A DNA stretch of 39,990 bases from Brevibacillus migulae (lineage in GTDB: Bacteria; Bacillota; Bacilli; Brevibacillales; Brevibacillaceae). The notes under the pieces are model-generated. The model worked only from the letters and a program-made list of their open reading frames with translations, had not been told where the DNA came from and ran no database searches. The DNA lies in NCBI RefSeq assembly GCF_004521915.1, contig NZ_SDKD01000029.1, positions 1 through 39,990 of the forward strand, in the 5' to 3' direction. Of the stretch, positions 1-8,186 are shown in pieces. How positions within the stretch are numbered: the stretch's first letter is position 1; each line of letters begins with the position of its first letter. Position numbers and translations under genes: made by a program.

Positions 1-14
1 TGAGCTAAGCCTCC
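1..14 (-). tRNA. Partial tRNA gene, 5' end only, cut by window edge
   Basis: Read on the minus strand these 14 bases begin GGAGGCT, then T and A at positions 8 and 9, then GCTCA. That is the acceptor strand, the U8-A9 linker and the start of the D arm of a tRNA. The rest, including the anticodon, lies left of the window, so the amino acid is unknown. The match is short, but its position at the end of a row of three clear tRNA genes supports it. Confidence 0.55.
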
Positions 15-22
15 TTATCTAA

Positions 23-81
23 CCCCACAAAGTGAAGCATATGCTTCGTCGCTTAATCCGAGTACTTTGCGCTTTGCGGGG
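23..81 (-). other. Spacer between tRNA genes with inverted repeats
   Basis: The outer arms CCCCACAAAG (23-32) and CTTTGCGGGG (72-81) pair with one G-U. Inside lies a perfect 14-base palindrome GAAGCATATGCTTC (34-47). It separates the tRNA-Glu gene from the partial tRNA and is probably a processing or folding feature of the polycistronic tRNA precursor (inference). No T-run follows, so it is not a standard terminator. Confidence 0.4.
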
Positions 82-97
82 ACCCCAAACAACTTAA

Positions 98-174
98 TGG
101 TGACCCGTAGGGGATTCGAACCCCTGTATGACAGCGTGAAAGGCTGCTGTGTTAAACCGCTTCACCAACGGGCC
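98..174 (-). tRNA. tRNA-Glu (UUC)
   Basis: The minus strand folds as a full cloverleaf. Acceptor GGCCCGT pairs with ACGGGTC, the anticodon loop CTTTCAC carries TTC, the T arm contains GGTTCGAATCC, and the 3' CCA is encoded. It is the third gene of the minus-strand row Ile-Ala-Glu and is probably processed from one precursor. Confidence 0.96.
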
Positions 175-230
175 AAAGCATTTTATTGGCAGATGGAGTG
201 GGATTACTGAGCTACCAAGGAATAATACGA

Positions 231-306
231 TGGTGGAGCTGAACGGGATCGAACCGATGACCTCCTGCTTGCAAGGCAGGCGCTCTCCCAACTGAGCTAC
301 AGCCCC
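231..306 (-). tRNA. tRNA-Ala (UGC)
   Basis: The gene is 76 bases with acceptor GGGGCTG, the D arm TAGCTCAGTTGGGAGAGC, the anticodon loop CTTGCAA reading TGC, the T arm GGTTCGATCC and an encoded CCA. It lies between tRNA-Ile and tRNA-Glu with spacers of about 55 bases. Confidence 0.97.
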
Positions 307-361
307 ATAACCGCTTGGACTTTGATTCTACCAAATCTTGTTGCCCCAAATCAATGGAAAA

Positions 362-438
<77 letters not shown>

Positions 439-472
439 ATGAATTTGGCCGTCGTTTGATGGCCGGATTAAC

Positions 473-502
473 AATATAACAGGTAACTACCCTTTAAATC
501 AA
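473..502 (-). promoter_or_regulatory. Candidate sigma-A promoter of the tRNA row
   Basis: On the minus strand a -35 TTGATT (502-497) and a -10 TATATT (478-473) are separated by 18 bases. Transcription would start near 466, about 28 bases before tRNA-Ile. No open reading frame occupies 439-665. Confidence 0.55.
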
Positions 503-611
503 TGACCAAAATTATCCAAATGTCGAACCCGTTTTCGTTGAACAATTATTTGAATGCTCCGCAGTGGTGTGCCAAGCAAACGAAAAGCAATTCGTACCCG
601 TGTAGATGAAT

Positions 612-643
612 GAAAAAGACTGCCTGCAGTTTTCAAGGCAGCC
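612..643 (-). terminator. Rho-independent terminator of the 666-830 gene
   Basis: On the minus strand GGCTGCCT (643-636) pairs with AGGCAGTC (625-618), followed by TTTTT. It lies 23 bases beyond the stop of the small gene and shields it from the tRNA promoter below. Confidence 0.8.
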
Positions 644-665
644 TTATCATGAGAAGGATCGATGA

Positions 666-830
666 TCAATCCTCCATAAAGATCCGCGCATAGTAAAGCG
701 ACTCATCGTCCAGCGCTTTCTGTTCCATCTCGTTTTTGTCGGAAAGCTGTTCCAAAGATTCAACCCGAGTATCTTCGGCTAGCTGGAAGGTGCCCGAAAC
801 CATTGGCTCCCTTTTGGTATGATTGTTCAT
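666..830 (-). CDS. Small acidic hypothetical protein
   Basis: This 54-residue protein belongs to no family I recognise. It is hydrophilic, rich in Glu and Asp, has no membrane segment, and ends with the segment DDESLYYARIFMED. ATG at 830 is chosen because GGAGG lies 10 bases upstream; a GTG at 836 with shorter spacing is the alternative. It follows the zinc-peptidase-like gene by 52 bases with no terminator between, so the two may share a transcript, and a clear terminator follows. Reality as a gene is supported by the ribosome binding site and terminator, not by homology. Confidence 0.6.
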   Translation of the reverse strand: MNNHTKREPMVSGTFQLAEDTRVESLEQLSDKNEMEQKALDDESLYYARIFMED

Positions 831-882
831 GACCACAACTCCTCCCACTCATTTTGCTCATTATCACCCGTCACTGGACCAT

Positions 883-1344
883 TTATGTGGGCAGCTGTTT
901 GTCCATATCTACCAGTTTTCGCAACTCAGGGATAATTCGCCCCTTTTCTTGATTGCTGGCCCATTCCTCTTCAATCGCACGATAAAGCCGCTCGTACTCT
1001 TCCTTGGTAATTACGTTTCTTTCCAACAACAGATCAAAACAATCCAGCTTGTCCTGCGTCCGCTTTACTATCTCCTTGTAGGACAACCCGTTTTGCATCA
1101 TGCGCTGATTATAGATAACATGGCCAACCTCATGCGCAAGAATATCAGTAAACGCATCGAGGCTGATGTCCTCTTTGTCCGCCAATATGTAGATAATGTT
1201 TTTCCCGTTTCGATATTCCACAAAGCCATTTGCTTGCCGGGAATGCTCCAAAAAATACACTTCACAATCATAGCGGGATTCTACCCAGGACATCATCCGC
1301 GTGAATACTTCATCTTTCCTCGGTTGGTGTGGACTGTCCATCAT
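883..1344 (-). CDS. Putative zinc metallopeptidase-like protein (HEVGH motif)
   Basis: This 153-residue soluble protein carries the zinc-binding, catalytic motif HEVGH at 71-75, within the helix context LAHEVGHVIYNQ. A Glu-rich helix near 125-128 (EEEWASNQ) is well placed to give a third metal ligand, as in gluzincin and ImmA/IrrE-type domains (inference). No signal peptide or membrane segment is seen. The ATG at 1344 follows AGGAG at good spacing; the open frame extends further upstream but without support. It is divergent from the DUF1292 gene. The substrate is unknown. A regulatory or maturation protease is possible, and a non-catalytic zinc protein cannot be excluded. Confidence 0.65.
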   Translation of the reverse strand: MMDSPHQPRKDEVFTRMMSWVESRYDCEVYFLEHSRQANGFVEYRNGKNIIYILADKEDISLDAFTDILAHEVGHVIYNQRMMQNGLSYKEIVKRTQDKLDCFDLLLERNVITKEEYERLYRAIEEEWASNQEKGRIIPELRKLVDMDKQLPT

Positions 1345-1422
1345 GTCATCTCCTATTCCATCAATAGAGCGACCTGTTCTCGTACATAATAAGCGAAACC
1401 TAAAGTGAGGGGAGCTGGTCTC

Positions 1423-1698
1423 GTGCAAAATGATAATCGTATAACCATCGAGGATGAGCAAGGTAAGGAAAAAGAGTATGCCGTCGAAGCTTTGTTCGAT
1501 ATGAACGAAGAATGGTACGCACTATTAACATCAGATGAGGATCGCATTCTTATGCGGGTGGTAGACGGGGAGGGTGAAGACCAATATCTGGTGGGGATTG
1601 ATGATCCCGAGGAAGCAGCATCGGTATTGGACGCCTATCAGATTGCATTGGAAGCGGATGAAAACGAGGGTTCGGAAGGCCACGGCAAAGAAAGTTAG
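1423..1698 (+). CDS. DUF1292 (YrzB-like) family protein
   Basis: This 91-residue, strongly acidic protein has the DUF1292 pattern: an N-terminal strand ITIEDEQGKEKEY, a central segment EEWYALLTSDEDRILMRV, and a DDPEEAASVLDAY motif near the end. Members are common in Bacillales and their function is not established. GTG at 1423 is chosen because GAGGGGAG lies 8 bases upstream; GTG at 1405 would overlap that site. A terminator follows 20 bases beyond the stop, so the gene is monocistronic. It is divergent from the HEVGH protein across about 80 bases. Confidence 0.8.
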   Translation: MQNDNRITIEDEQGKEKEYAVEALFDMNEEWYALLTSDEDRILMRVVDGEGEDQYLVGIDDPEEAASVLDAYQIALEADENEGSEGHGKES

Positions 1699-1718
1699 CG
1701 TGAACACAGCAACTGTAG

Positions 1719-1746
1719 AACGATCCTGACAAGGGTCGTTTTTTTG
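1719..1746 (+). terminator. Rho-independent terminator of the DUF1292 gene
   Basis: The stem ACGATCCT (1720-1727) and AGGGTCGT (1732-1739) closes a GACA-type loop and is followed by seven T. Confidence 0.85.
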
Positions 1747-2104
1747 TCATACATGGATGGCGCTTGCAGCAGCTGTTATTGAGTCTACGCCCGCAGCTTG
1801 ATAAGCCTTGCAGGGCCGGATAGCGTGATCAATGTCATATCCGCCGTCTGTAGATTCGACTGCAGAGATACAAAAGAACGAAGGCATTTCAAACGGCACT
1901 TGCGCTTTCACCGCCTCAATTACCTTGACTCCGAAGCGCGTAATCCGACCCGGCTCCATATTGGTCATTGCCACAATAGGTAAGCCGTACCCCCGATTGC
2001 TCGGCTCACCTCATACAAAAAATGCTTATCATGCGGCTTTCCATCTTTTTTCTAAACCGAGTATTGGCACATCGACCCCATTACGATGCGGTTTGTAATC
2101 AGTG
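1747..2104 (-). pseudogene. Decayed NADH:flavin oxidoreductase (old yellow enzyme, NamA/YqjM type)
   Basis: Read from 2104 downwards, the first frame gives ITNRIVMGSMCQYSV, matching the family N-terminus (KNRIVMSPMCQYS). It then has an in-frame TAG, followed by KKDGKPHDKHFLYEVSRAIG, which matches the next family segment. A two-base frame change leads to YGLPIVAMTNMEPGRIT, equivalent to the family's GLIIVEATAV..GRIT. This is joined directly to RFGVKVIEAVKAQ and YDIDHAIRPCKAYQAAGVDSI, which belong about 100 residues later in intact enzymes. The C-terminal third of the barrel is missing. The remnant has one stop, one frameshift, one internal deletion and a 3' truncation, so it is surely inactive. 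It abuts the cyclase gene on the same strand. The match rests on recalled family sequences, not on a search. Confidence 0.8.
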
Positions 2105-2105
2105 A

Positions 2106-2726
2106 TTAACCCATGCTGCCTTCAAATAACAGCACCCTTGCAGGGGCGGCGTCTGTGCCCACTAATTTAAGCGGAGCTGCAACCATAAAATATTCCCCTT
2201 GTTCTACCTCTTGCAAACGAAGACCTTCAATGACGATGATTCCATGAGCAAACAAGGTTTTATGTGTCGGGTGTCCGGTTTGGCTTCGTTCGATCCCCAG
2301 TGCATCTATGCCGATTCCACGCACTCCGATCTCCGCGAGATATTCGGCTCCGTCCTCTGCAAGAAAGATAAAATCGAAGTTGAATGATTCTTCCAATGAA
2401 TTTTTCGTTTTGAACAGAACAAAATCGCCCTTTTGCAGGGAAAAGCTCTCCAATTCAGCCTTGGTGATCCGATCCTCTACAGCAGTCAGGTCTAAGACTT
2501 TACAAGCACCCACGAGTTTTTCCAACTGCACGGCCTCAAAAGTTTCTCCCTCTGTAACCATGTGGAGCGGTGCGTCGATATGTGTTCCCGTATGTACATC
2601 TAACTCCATACGCGTTTCTGTCACATAGCCATTCGTTACTCGGTTCAGCTTCGGCTGCTTTTCCGGTTTATTTTTATAAACCGTCATTCCTTCATAAATC
2701 GATGCGCTGACATCATACATTTTCAT
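2106..2726 (-). CDS. Cyclase family protein (kynurenine formamidase-like)
   Basis: This 206-residue protein has the metal-binding motif HTGTHIDAP near residue 45 and a second signature region GHPTHKTLF late in the chain, both typical of the PF04199 cyclase/KynB fold. These enzymes hydrolyse amide or ester bonds with a divalent metal. The usual length is about 205-220 residues. The ATG at 2726 lies 6 bases after GGGTGG; an ATG two codons later is possible, and a longer frame to 2783 has no site. No tryptophan-catabolic genes are nearby, so the substrate cannot be assigned. The neighbouring remnant of an oxidoreductase may once have worked with it (inference). Confidence 0.82.
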   Translation of the reverse strand: MKMYDVSASIYEGMTVYKNKPEKQPKLNRVTNGYVTETRMELDVHTGTHIDAPLHMVTEGETFEAVQLEKLVGACKVLDLTAVEDRITKAELESFSLQKGDFVLFKTKNSLEESFNFDFIFLAEDGAEYLAEIGVRGIGIDALGIERSQTGHPTHKTLFAHGIIVIEGLRLQEVEQGEYFMVAAPLKLVGTDAAPARVLLFEGSMG

Positions 2727-2827
2727 TTTTAACCACCCGATTTCTTTCTTCGCGAAATAAAATGCTGTTGCCAAAAAGATCAATCCCTAGTATTAATATA
2801 ACCAATCTGTTCCCCCACACTCAAACA

Positions 2828-2872
2828 CAAAAAGATCGCCCTCTTTTCCGGATGTATAGCTGGGCGATCTTT
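2828..2872 (-). terminator. Rho-independent terminator of zwf
   Basis: The arms AAAGATCGCCC (2831-2841) and GGGCGATCTTT (2862-2872) form a perfect 11-base stem. On the minus strand it is followed by a T-rich tail. Confidence 0.85.
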
Positions 2873-2908
2873 CCTACCGATTTATCAGTTGTGCTCATGA
2901 TCATGCTT

Positions 2909-4450
2909 TTACATGCGAACAAAATGCGCTTCCTTCTCCTCATGCAACTCTTTCTCGGGATTGATCGGCCACCAGCGGAATCCATCTTCTTTTAGCATGC
3001 TTGCCGATTGCGCTGGCCCCCAAGTACCCGCGTCATACTGCAACAACTCCACCTTTTCCTCGCGAAAGGCTGTCGAGATCGGATCTACAAATTTCCATGC
3101 CAACGCGACTTCGTCCCACCGGGTAAAAAAGGTAGAATCGCCATGCAAACAGTCGAGAAGTAAACGCTCATAAGCCTCCGGAGAATTATACCCCGCTTCG
3201 CAGTTTTGACAAAAATCAAGCGGTATGGGTGAAACGACACCATCCGTCCCCGGTTTTTTCGCATTTAGCTTGAGATAAATGCCTTCCAAGGGAAAGATGC
3301 GGATGCTTAAAATATTGGGCTGCAGATCCCCGTACTTGTTAAAGTAGAGGTTCATGGGCAGATTCTTGAATTGGATCAGGATCTCCGTAGATTTGATCGG
3401 CATCCTTTTGCCTGTGCGGATATAAAAAGGCACACCGGCCCAACGGAAATTATCGATGAACAATTTGGCCGCAACATATGTCTCGGTCGTGGATTCCGGT
3501 GTGATCCCCGGCTCTTCCCGGTATCCGCGAATGGTCGTTCCTCCGACAACCCCCTTCGCATATTGGCCACGTACGACATATTTTTTCACCTCATCTACCG
3601 CGAAACCGCGCAATGAACGCAGCACTTTGACCTTCTCATCACGGATCGCCTCCGTAACCAAGCGGCTTGGAGGCTCCATCGCAATCATGGTAACCATCTG
3701 CAGCATATGGTTTTGCACCATATCTCGCAAAGCCCCTGATTTCTCGTAATACCCGGCCCGCTCCTCTACACCAACTGTTTCGCTGGATGTGATTTGTACA
3801 TTGGCAATATACTTGTTGTTCCACAGCGGCTCAAAAAAGGAATTGGCAAAACGAATCACTTCAATATTTTGTACCATCTCTTTGCCAAGATAGTGGTCGA
3901 TGCGGTAGATCTCCTCTTCTTTAAACACAGAACGAATTTCCTTATTCAGCTCATTTGCCGATTGATAATCATGGCCAAACGGCTTTTCGATCACCAGCCG
4001 CTTCCAGCCTTCTGTCTCTAGTAAATCACTTGTTTTCAGATGCTGCGAAACGGTTCCAAACAGCTCTGGAGAGACCGCCAAATAGAATACTCTGTTGCCT
4101 GAAAGCCCAATTTCCGTTTCGATCCGATTCAGGGTGCTTTTCAATCGGGAGTAGCTTTCGCCGTAGGTGGCATCGACAGAAACATATTCCAGGTGCGGGG
4201 CGAATTTGTTCCACCATTCGTTTTCAGCTGGGTCAAACCTTCCGAATTCGCGCAAGGTCTGCAGAACATATTCTCGGAACGCCGAAACAGATAATTCCTT
4301 TCTTGCGGTACCGATGATGGCAAATTTTTCAGGCAGCAGCCCTCTGCGGAAAAGGCTGAACAGCGCCGGGAACAGTTTTCTCTTGGCTAAGTCGCCTGTG
4401 GCACCGAATAAAATGATCGCAGATGAGTCCGAGTGTTGGGGTACAGACAT
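2909..4450 (-). CDS. zwf: Glucose-6-phosphate 1-dehydrogenase
   Basis: This cytosolic enzyme oxidises glucose 6-phosphate to 6-phosphogluconolactone with NADP+, the first step of the oxidative pentose phosphate pathway. The nucleotide-binding motif GATGDLAKRK is at 16-25, EKPFG at 155-159, and the catalytic signature RIDHYLGKE at 183-191. The length of 513 residues is normal. The start at ATG 4450 is preceded by GGAGG at 5 bases. The open frame reaches an ATG at 4510 that overlaps the gnd stop, but that ATG lacks a good site. It lies directly below gnd on the same strand, so the two successive pathway enzymes are probably co-expressed. A strong terminator follows. Confidence 0.96.
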   Translation of the reverse strand: MSVPQHSDSSAIILFGATGDLAKRKLFPALFSLFRRGLLPEKFAIIGTARKELSVSAFREYVLQTLREFGRFDPAENEWWNKFAPHLEYVSVDATYGESYSRLKSTLNRIETEIGLSGNRVFYLAVSPELFGTVSQHLKTSDLLETEGWKRLVIEKPFGHDYQSANELNKEIRSVFKEEEIYRIDHYLGKEMVQNIEVIRFANSFFEPLWNNKYIANVQITSSETVGVEERAGYYEKSGALRDMVQNHMLQMVTMIAMEPPSRLVTEAIRDEKVKVLRSLRGFAVDEVKKYVVRGQYAKGVVGGTTIRGYREEPGITPESTTETYVAAKLFIDNFRWAGVPFYIRTGKRMPIKSTEILIQFKNLPMNLYFNKYGDLQPNILSIRIFPLEGIYLKLNAKKPGTDGVVSPIPLDFCQNCEAGYNSPEAYERLLLDCLHGDSTFFTRWDEVALAWKFVDPISTAFREEKVELLQYDAGTWGPAQSASMLKEDGFRWWPINPEKELHEEKEAHFVRM

Positions 4451-4506
4451 ATGTTCCTCCATCGAAAAAGAATCTGAAAGAGCAGTATCCTGATGCATCG
4501 CTGTTT

Positions 4507-5919
4507 TCATCCTTGCGACCAGTTGGTATGAAAGACCCCTGGTTGATCCACTCTTTGATAGGTGTGGGCACCGAAATAATCTCTCTGTGCCTGAAGCAAA
4601 TTAGCAGGGAGTATCTCGGTCCGATAGCTGTCAAAATAGGCGAGCGCACTTGAAAATGCCGGTACGGGTATTCCATGATCGATCGCGATCTTGATCACCT
4701 TTCTCCATGCATCCTGATAATTCTCGACGATTCCTTGGAAGTACGGATCCAGCAGCAAGTTCTTTAGAGCTGGATCGCGGTCATACGCGTCTTTGATGTT
4801 CTGCAAAAATCTTGCCCGAATAATGCACCCGCCGCGAAAAATCATGGCGATGTCCCCATACCGCAAATCCCAGTTGTATTCTTCAGATGCGACCCTCATT
4901 TGGGCAAAGCCTTGCGCATAAGAGCAGATTTTGCTGGCATAAAGAGCCTTGCGTACCGCTTCAATAAACTCCCGCTTTTCACCTATGGAGGCGGTGGCTT
5001 GAGGTCCCTTCAGGATTTTGCTGGCCATGACCCGCTCTTCCTTCATCGCCGACAAGAAACGAGAGAAAACCGACTCCGTAATAATGGATAGAGGAACCCC
5101 CAGGTCCAACGCACTTTGGCTCGTCCATTTACCGGTCCCTTTTTGTCCTGCTGTATCCAAAATCATATCAACCAGTGGCTTACCGGTTTCCGCATCCGTT
5201 TTTGTAAAAATGTCTGCCGTGATCTCGATTAAATAGCTGTCCAACTCCCCGTTATTCCAATCGGCAAACACTTCATGCAGCTCCTGGGTGCCAAGTCCCA
5301 GCACCTGTTTCAACAAATGATAGGCCTCGCATATCAGCTGCATATCCCCGTATTCAATTCCGTTGTGGACCATTTTCACGTAGTGCCCAGCCCCGTCTGG
5401 ACCAATGTACGTGCAGCACGGATCGCCGTTCACTTTTGCCGAAATCGCGGTGAAAATGGGTTCAACCAGGGCATACGCCTCTTTTTGTCCGCCTGGCATA
5501 ATCGAAGGGCCTTTCAACGCTCCTTCTTCTCCACCAGACACACCTGTTCCAATGAAACGGAAACCCTCTGCTTCCAGCTCTTTGTTCCGTCGCTGGGTAT
5601 CCTTGAAAAAGGAGTTTCCGCCGTCAATGATGATATCTCCCTTATCCAGATAAGGTTTTAACTGCTGGATGGTATCATCGGTCGGTTGGCCCGCTTTCAC
5701 CATGATCAATATTTTTCGTGGAGTCTCCAACGATTGAACAAACTCTTCTATGGAGTATGTACCGGTCAGATTTCTTCCGCTTGCCTCCTGTAACAGTTCC
5801 TTTGTTTTTTCCGGGGACCGATTGTAAACGGAGACGGAAAATCCCCGGCTTTCTATATTCATGGCCAGATTTTTGCCCATGACCGCTAAACCAATTACAC
5901 CAATTTGTTGTTTTGCCAC
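4507..5919 (-). CDS. gndA: 6-phosphogluconate dehydrogenase, decarboxylating, NADP-type
   Basis: The enzyme converts 6-phosphogluconate to ribulose 5-phosphate and CO2, making NADPH. The N-terminal Rossmann motif GLAVMGKN is at 10-17, the segment VYNRSPEKT (31-39) is typical of NADP-preferring GndA, and the catalytic region VKMVHNGIEYGDMQ begins at 181 with Lys182 and Asn186. The length of 470 residues agrees with the family value of about 469. I chose GTG at 5919 because the protein then begins MAKQQIGVIG like its relatives and AAGGTGG lies 8 bases upstream; ATG at 5946 is the alternative. It stands upstream of zwf, whose coding region begins 56 bases beyond. Confidence 0.96.
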   Translation of the reverse strand: MAKQQIGVIGLAVMGKNLAMNIESRGFSVSVYNRSPEKTKELLQEASGRNLTGTYSIEEFVQSLETPRKILIMVKAGQPTDDTIQQLKPYLDKGDIIIDGGNSFFKDTQRRNKELEAEGFRFIGTGVSGGEEGALKGPSIMPGGQKEAYALVEPIFTAISAKVNGDPCCTYIGPDGAGHYVKMVHNGIEYGDMQLICEAYHLLKQVLGLGTQELHEVFADWNNGELDSYLIEITADIFTKTDAETGKPLVDMILDTAGQKGTGKWTSQSALDLGVPLSIITESVFSRFLSAMKEERVMASKILKGPQATASIGEKREFIEAVRKALYASKICSYAQGFAQMRVASEEYNWDLRYGDIAMIFRGGCIIRARFLQNIKDAYDRDPALKNLLLDPYFQGIVENYQDAWRKVIKIAIDHGIPVPAFSSALAYFDSYRTEILPANLLQAQRDYFGAHTYQRVDQPGVFHTNWSQG

Positions 5920-6003
5920 CTGCTGATCCACCTTTTCACATTGCATTTATGTGTTGTTATGTCCTACAGGCTTTTGGTTCATGCAGATTGATGAGAAGGC
6001 CTG

Positions 6004-6044
6004 GAAACAAAACAGAGCACCCCCCCCTTTTGAGGCTGCTCTGC
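6004..6044 (-). terminator. Rho-independent terminator of the DinB-like gene
   Basis: The arms CAGAGCA (6013-6019) and TGCTCTG (6036-6042) pair, with a loop that includes a run of seven C. The minus strand continues with TTTTGTTT. Confidence 0.75.
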
Positions 6045-6100
6045 TTACATCGCCATCTTGCTGGTTGGCTTCCAATTTGCTTGTTCTCCGGTTCAACTTC

Positions 6101-6625
6101 TTACTTTTTCAATATCCCTAAATACTCAATCCAAGGACCGACGTCTGTGCTGTATCTTTTGCTCATGACACGTACGATTTGGGCGGTATGGACCAGATCA
6201 TGGACAACCCATGTTGATAGTAATTCTCTTGCTTTGACTGTACCGAAAACAGGATGTGTCCCTGTTAATTCCAGATGGATGTGCGGATCCACGAGCGCCT
6301 GCAGTTTCAATATGTTTTCCGTGCGAATCGTTTTGAATTCCTGCAGTTTTTGCTCAATCGTCCTTTCGTCCTTTGCTTGCGAGTCTGGTAAACGATCAAA
6401 AGGTGGAAATGGTCTCGCCTCCCCCTCCTGAAGAATTATTTCTAGGCGCGGAATCCAATTCTGTTTCTCTGCCTCTATCAGGTGTTCAACCACCTGTGAG
6501 ACATTCCAGGTTCCTTCCCCCTCATTACAGTGCAACCAGCTTTCTGATAATCCAGCTAATAAATGCTCCAAGGATCGGGGCGTGCGCTCCAAAAGCTCAA
6601 TCGCTTCACTCATCGTAAAATTCAT
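6101..6625 (-). CDS. DinB-family putative metal-dependent protein
   Basis: This 174-residue protein is predicted to be a four-helix bundle. The three-histidine pattern of DinB/YfiT proteins is visible: a first His in QVVEHLIEAEKQ near residue 50 and a pair in WVVHDLVHTAQI late in the chain. Family members bind zinc or nickel, and some are thiol S-transferases or hydrolases using bacillithiol; the specific activity cannot be told here. ATG at 6625 follows AAGGAG at 6 bases, whereas the longer frame to 6646 does not. A terminator follows the gene. Confidence 0.8.
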   Translation of the reverse strand: MNFTMSEAIELLERTPRSLEHLLAGLSESWLHCNEGEGTWNVSQVVEHLIEAEKQNWIPRLEIILQEGEARPFPPFDRLPDSQAKDERTIEQKLQEFKTIRTENILKLQALVDPHIHLELTGTHPVFGTVKARELLSTWVVHDLVHTAQIVRVMSKRYSTDVGPWIEYLGILKK

Positions 6626-6691
6626 AGCATTCTCCTTTTCACTCAAAAGAATTCATCAAAAATTTCAAGCTCGATCTACCTCTTTATTGAC

Positions 6692-7117
6692 TTATCTGCT
6701 CGAACCAGACGTTTTCCTTACCAATACAAATGCTGCTATCATGGAAGCAAACCATTTCAAGAAAAACACCTTAATCGCATCAAGATCAATAAAAGCAAGT
6801 GACAACCCATCCCTGACAAACCACTCAATCCTTTGTAGAACAGTGACACCTACAGCCCATTGTGGGCGCCCGACCTCTAGCATCGCAAGGATACTGCAAA
6901 GTAGATAAAAGGAAACAAATGCAATGACCATTTTCGCTTGATAAGGATATCCTCTCTTCTGGAATAGAATATGGAATCCTATTACACTAAGGCTACCAAT
7001 CGCCAACGTAGCACTTTTGATTAAAAATCCGTCAGTAACACGGCTTCCCTCGATCAGGTAAAAGAAAAACAGAATGAGGACGTTTACCGTGATCAAATAA
7101 ACGAGCTTATCGATCAT
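6692..7117 (-). CDS. Hypothetical four-segment membrane protein
   Basis: This 141-residue protein has four hydrophobic segments, starting at about residues 4, 35, 65 and 115, with a hydrophilic stretch around QWAVGVTVLQRIEWFVRD between the last two. I do not recognise a family. ATG at 7117 follows AGGAG at 5 bases; the frame open to 7156 has no site. It lies 42 bases below the PhzF-family gene on the same strand and may be cotranscribed with it. Confidence 0.7.
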   Translation of the reverse strand: MIDKLVYLITVNVLILFFFYLIEGSRVTDGFLIKSATLAIGSLSVIGFHILFQKRGYPYQAKMVIAFVSFYLLCSILAMLEVGRPQWAVGVTVLQRIEWFVRDGLSLAFIDLDAIKVFFLKWFASMIAAFVLVRKTSGSSR

Positions 7118-7159
7118 CGACTCTCCTATCCCCTTACAGAAATTCCACCATGTCATCGG

Positions 7160-8050
7160 TTACAAATCTATCTCCATGTCGGCAACGTATACGGCATGAC
7201 CGGTAATTTCAACGATATCCCCATTCGTTACCGTGACGCGAACTCTTCCGTCCCTACCGATTTCCTGCCCCTGTTCAATGACCAATTGCAATGTGTCTTG
7301 ATCCCCCATACGATTGAGATACCGAGCATAATAAGCCCCCATCACACCGGAAGCAGTACCTGTCACGGGATCCTCCACAGTACCCGAAAAGGGCGAAGAA
7401 AAGTGACGCGCGTGCATATGGGCATTTGCATCGTACGTTTCCAAGCAAAAAGGATGAACCGATGCGCGAGGCATGTCTTTTAAAACGGAAGGAAAACGCT
7501 CATTTTTGGGCTTCATTCTTGTAAAAGCAGCCAGCGTTTTAATAGGAACCAATAATGTCCATATCCCCGTGCTTCCATACAAAATCGGTAGTTTTGTTTC
7601 GATATCGGTTTCTTCAATCCCCATAGCGTGTGCCAATGCCTCGACGGAACCGGAAAACGCTTGAAATTGAGGAGCCGCTTGCCTCATCGTAATGCAAACC
7701 TCTTCATCAATGTCGATTCGAATCGGCAAGACGCCCGCTTTTGTTTCGATGGTTATTTCCTTTCGATCTCCTAACCATCCTTTTGTCTGTAATGCATACA
7801 CCGCAGCCATCGTAGCATGACCGCATACATTCATTTCATGCCCCGGCGTAAAAAAGCGAATTTTTAGATCTGCCTGAGCAGACGGACAGACAAAGGCCGT
7901 TTCGTTAAACCCAACCTTTTCTGCGACTTTTCGCATTTGCTCTTCCGTAAGCGTTTCGCCATCCAGTACGACTCCCGCCGGATTCCCCCTATCGGGAAGT
8001 TTGCTGAACGCATCAATATGATAAACCTTAATATGATCCACCAAACCCAC
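7160..8050 (-). CDS. PhzF-family isomerase/epimerase
   Basis: This protein of about 296 residues has the PhzF/diaminopimelate-epimerase-like fold. Family hallmarks are the opening strand IKVYHIDAFSKLPDRGNPAG, the catalytic Glu in FNETAFV, and TPGHEMNVCGHATMAA. Members isomerise or epimerise small carboxylates; the substrate here is unknown. The open frame runs on to 8293 into glnA, but family starts lie just before IKVYHIDAF. GTG at 8050 has GGGGAG 9 bases upstream. GTG at 8041 and ATG at 8071 or 8074 are alternatives, so the start is uncertain by a few codons. No phenazine genes are nearby, so no such role is claimed. Confidence 0.88.
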   Translation of the reverse strand: MGLVDHIKVYHIDAFSKLPDRGNPAGVVLDGETLTEEQMRKVAEKVGFNETAFVCPSAQADLKIRFFTPGHEMNVCGHATMAAVYALQTKGWLGDRKEITIETKAGVLPIRIDIDEEVCITMRQAAPQFQAFSGSVEALAHAMGIEETDIETKLPILYGSTGIWTLLVPIKTLAAFTRMKPKNERFPSVLKDMPRASVHPFCLETYDANAHMHARHFSSPFSGTVEDPVTGTASGVMGAYYARYLNRMGDQDTLQLVIEQGQEIGRDGRVRVTVTNGDIVEITGHAVYVADMEIDL

Positions 8051-8133
8051 CCCCAAATTCTCCCCTTCCATCATACCAATTTTAGGAAGCAATTGTATCG
8101 ATTTATCGCTTTTTCCAACACATCTAGCTGCAC

Positions 8134-8171
8134 GAAAAAAAGACGCTTCTGGAAGTACATCCAGAAACGCC
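8134..8171 (-). terminator. Rho-independent terminator of the glnRA operon
   Basis: On the minus strand GGCGTTTCTGG (8171-8161) pairs with CCAGAAGCGTC (8152-8142) with one mismatch, followed by seven T. It lies 16 bases beyond the glnA stop. Confidence 0.9.
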
Positions 8172-8186
8172 TGTTCTTTTGGGGTA

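Noticed and set aside
823..1389. A 188-codon plus-strand frame opposite the HEVGH gene
   Set aside because: The minus strand carries a recognisable metal motif and a ribosome binding site. The plus frame has neither and an unnatural composition.
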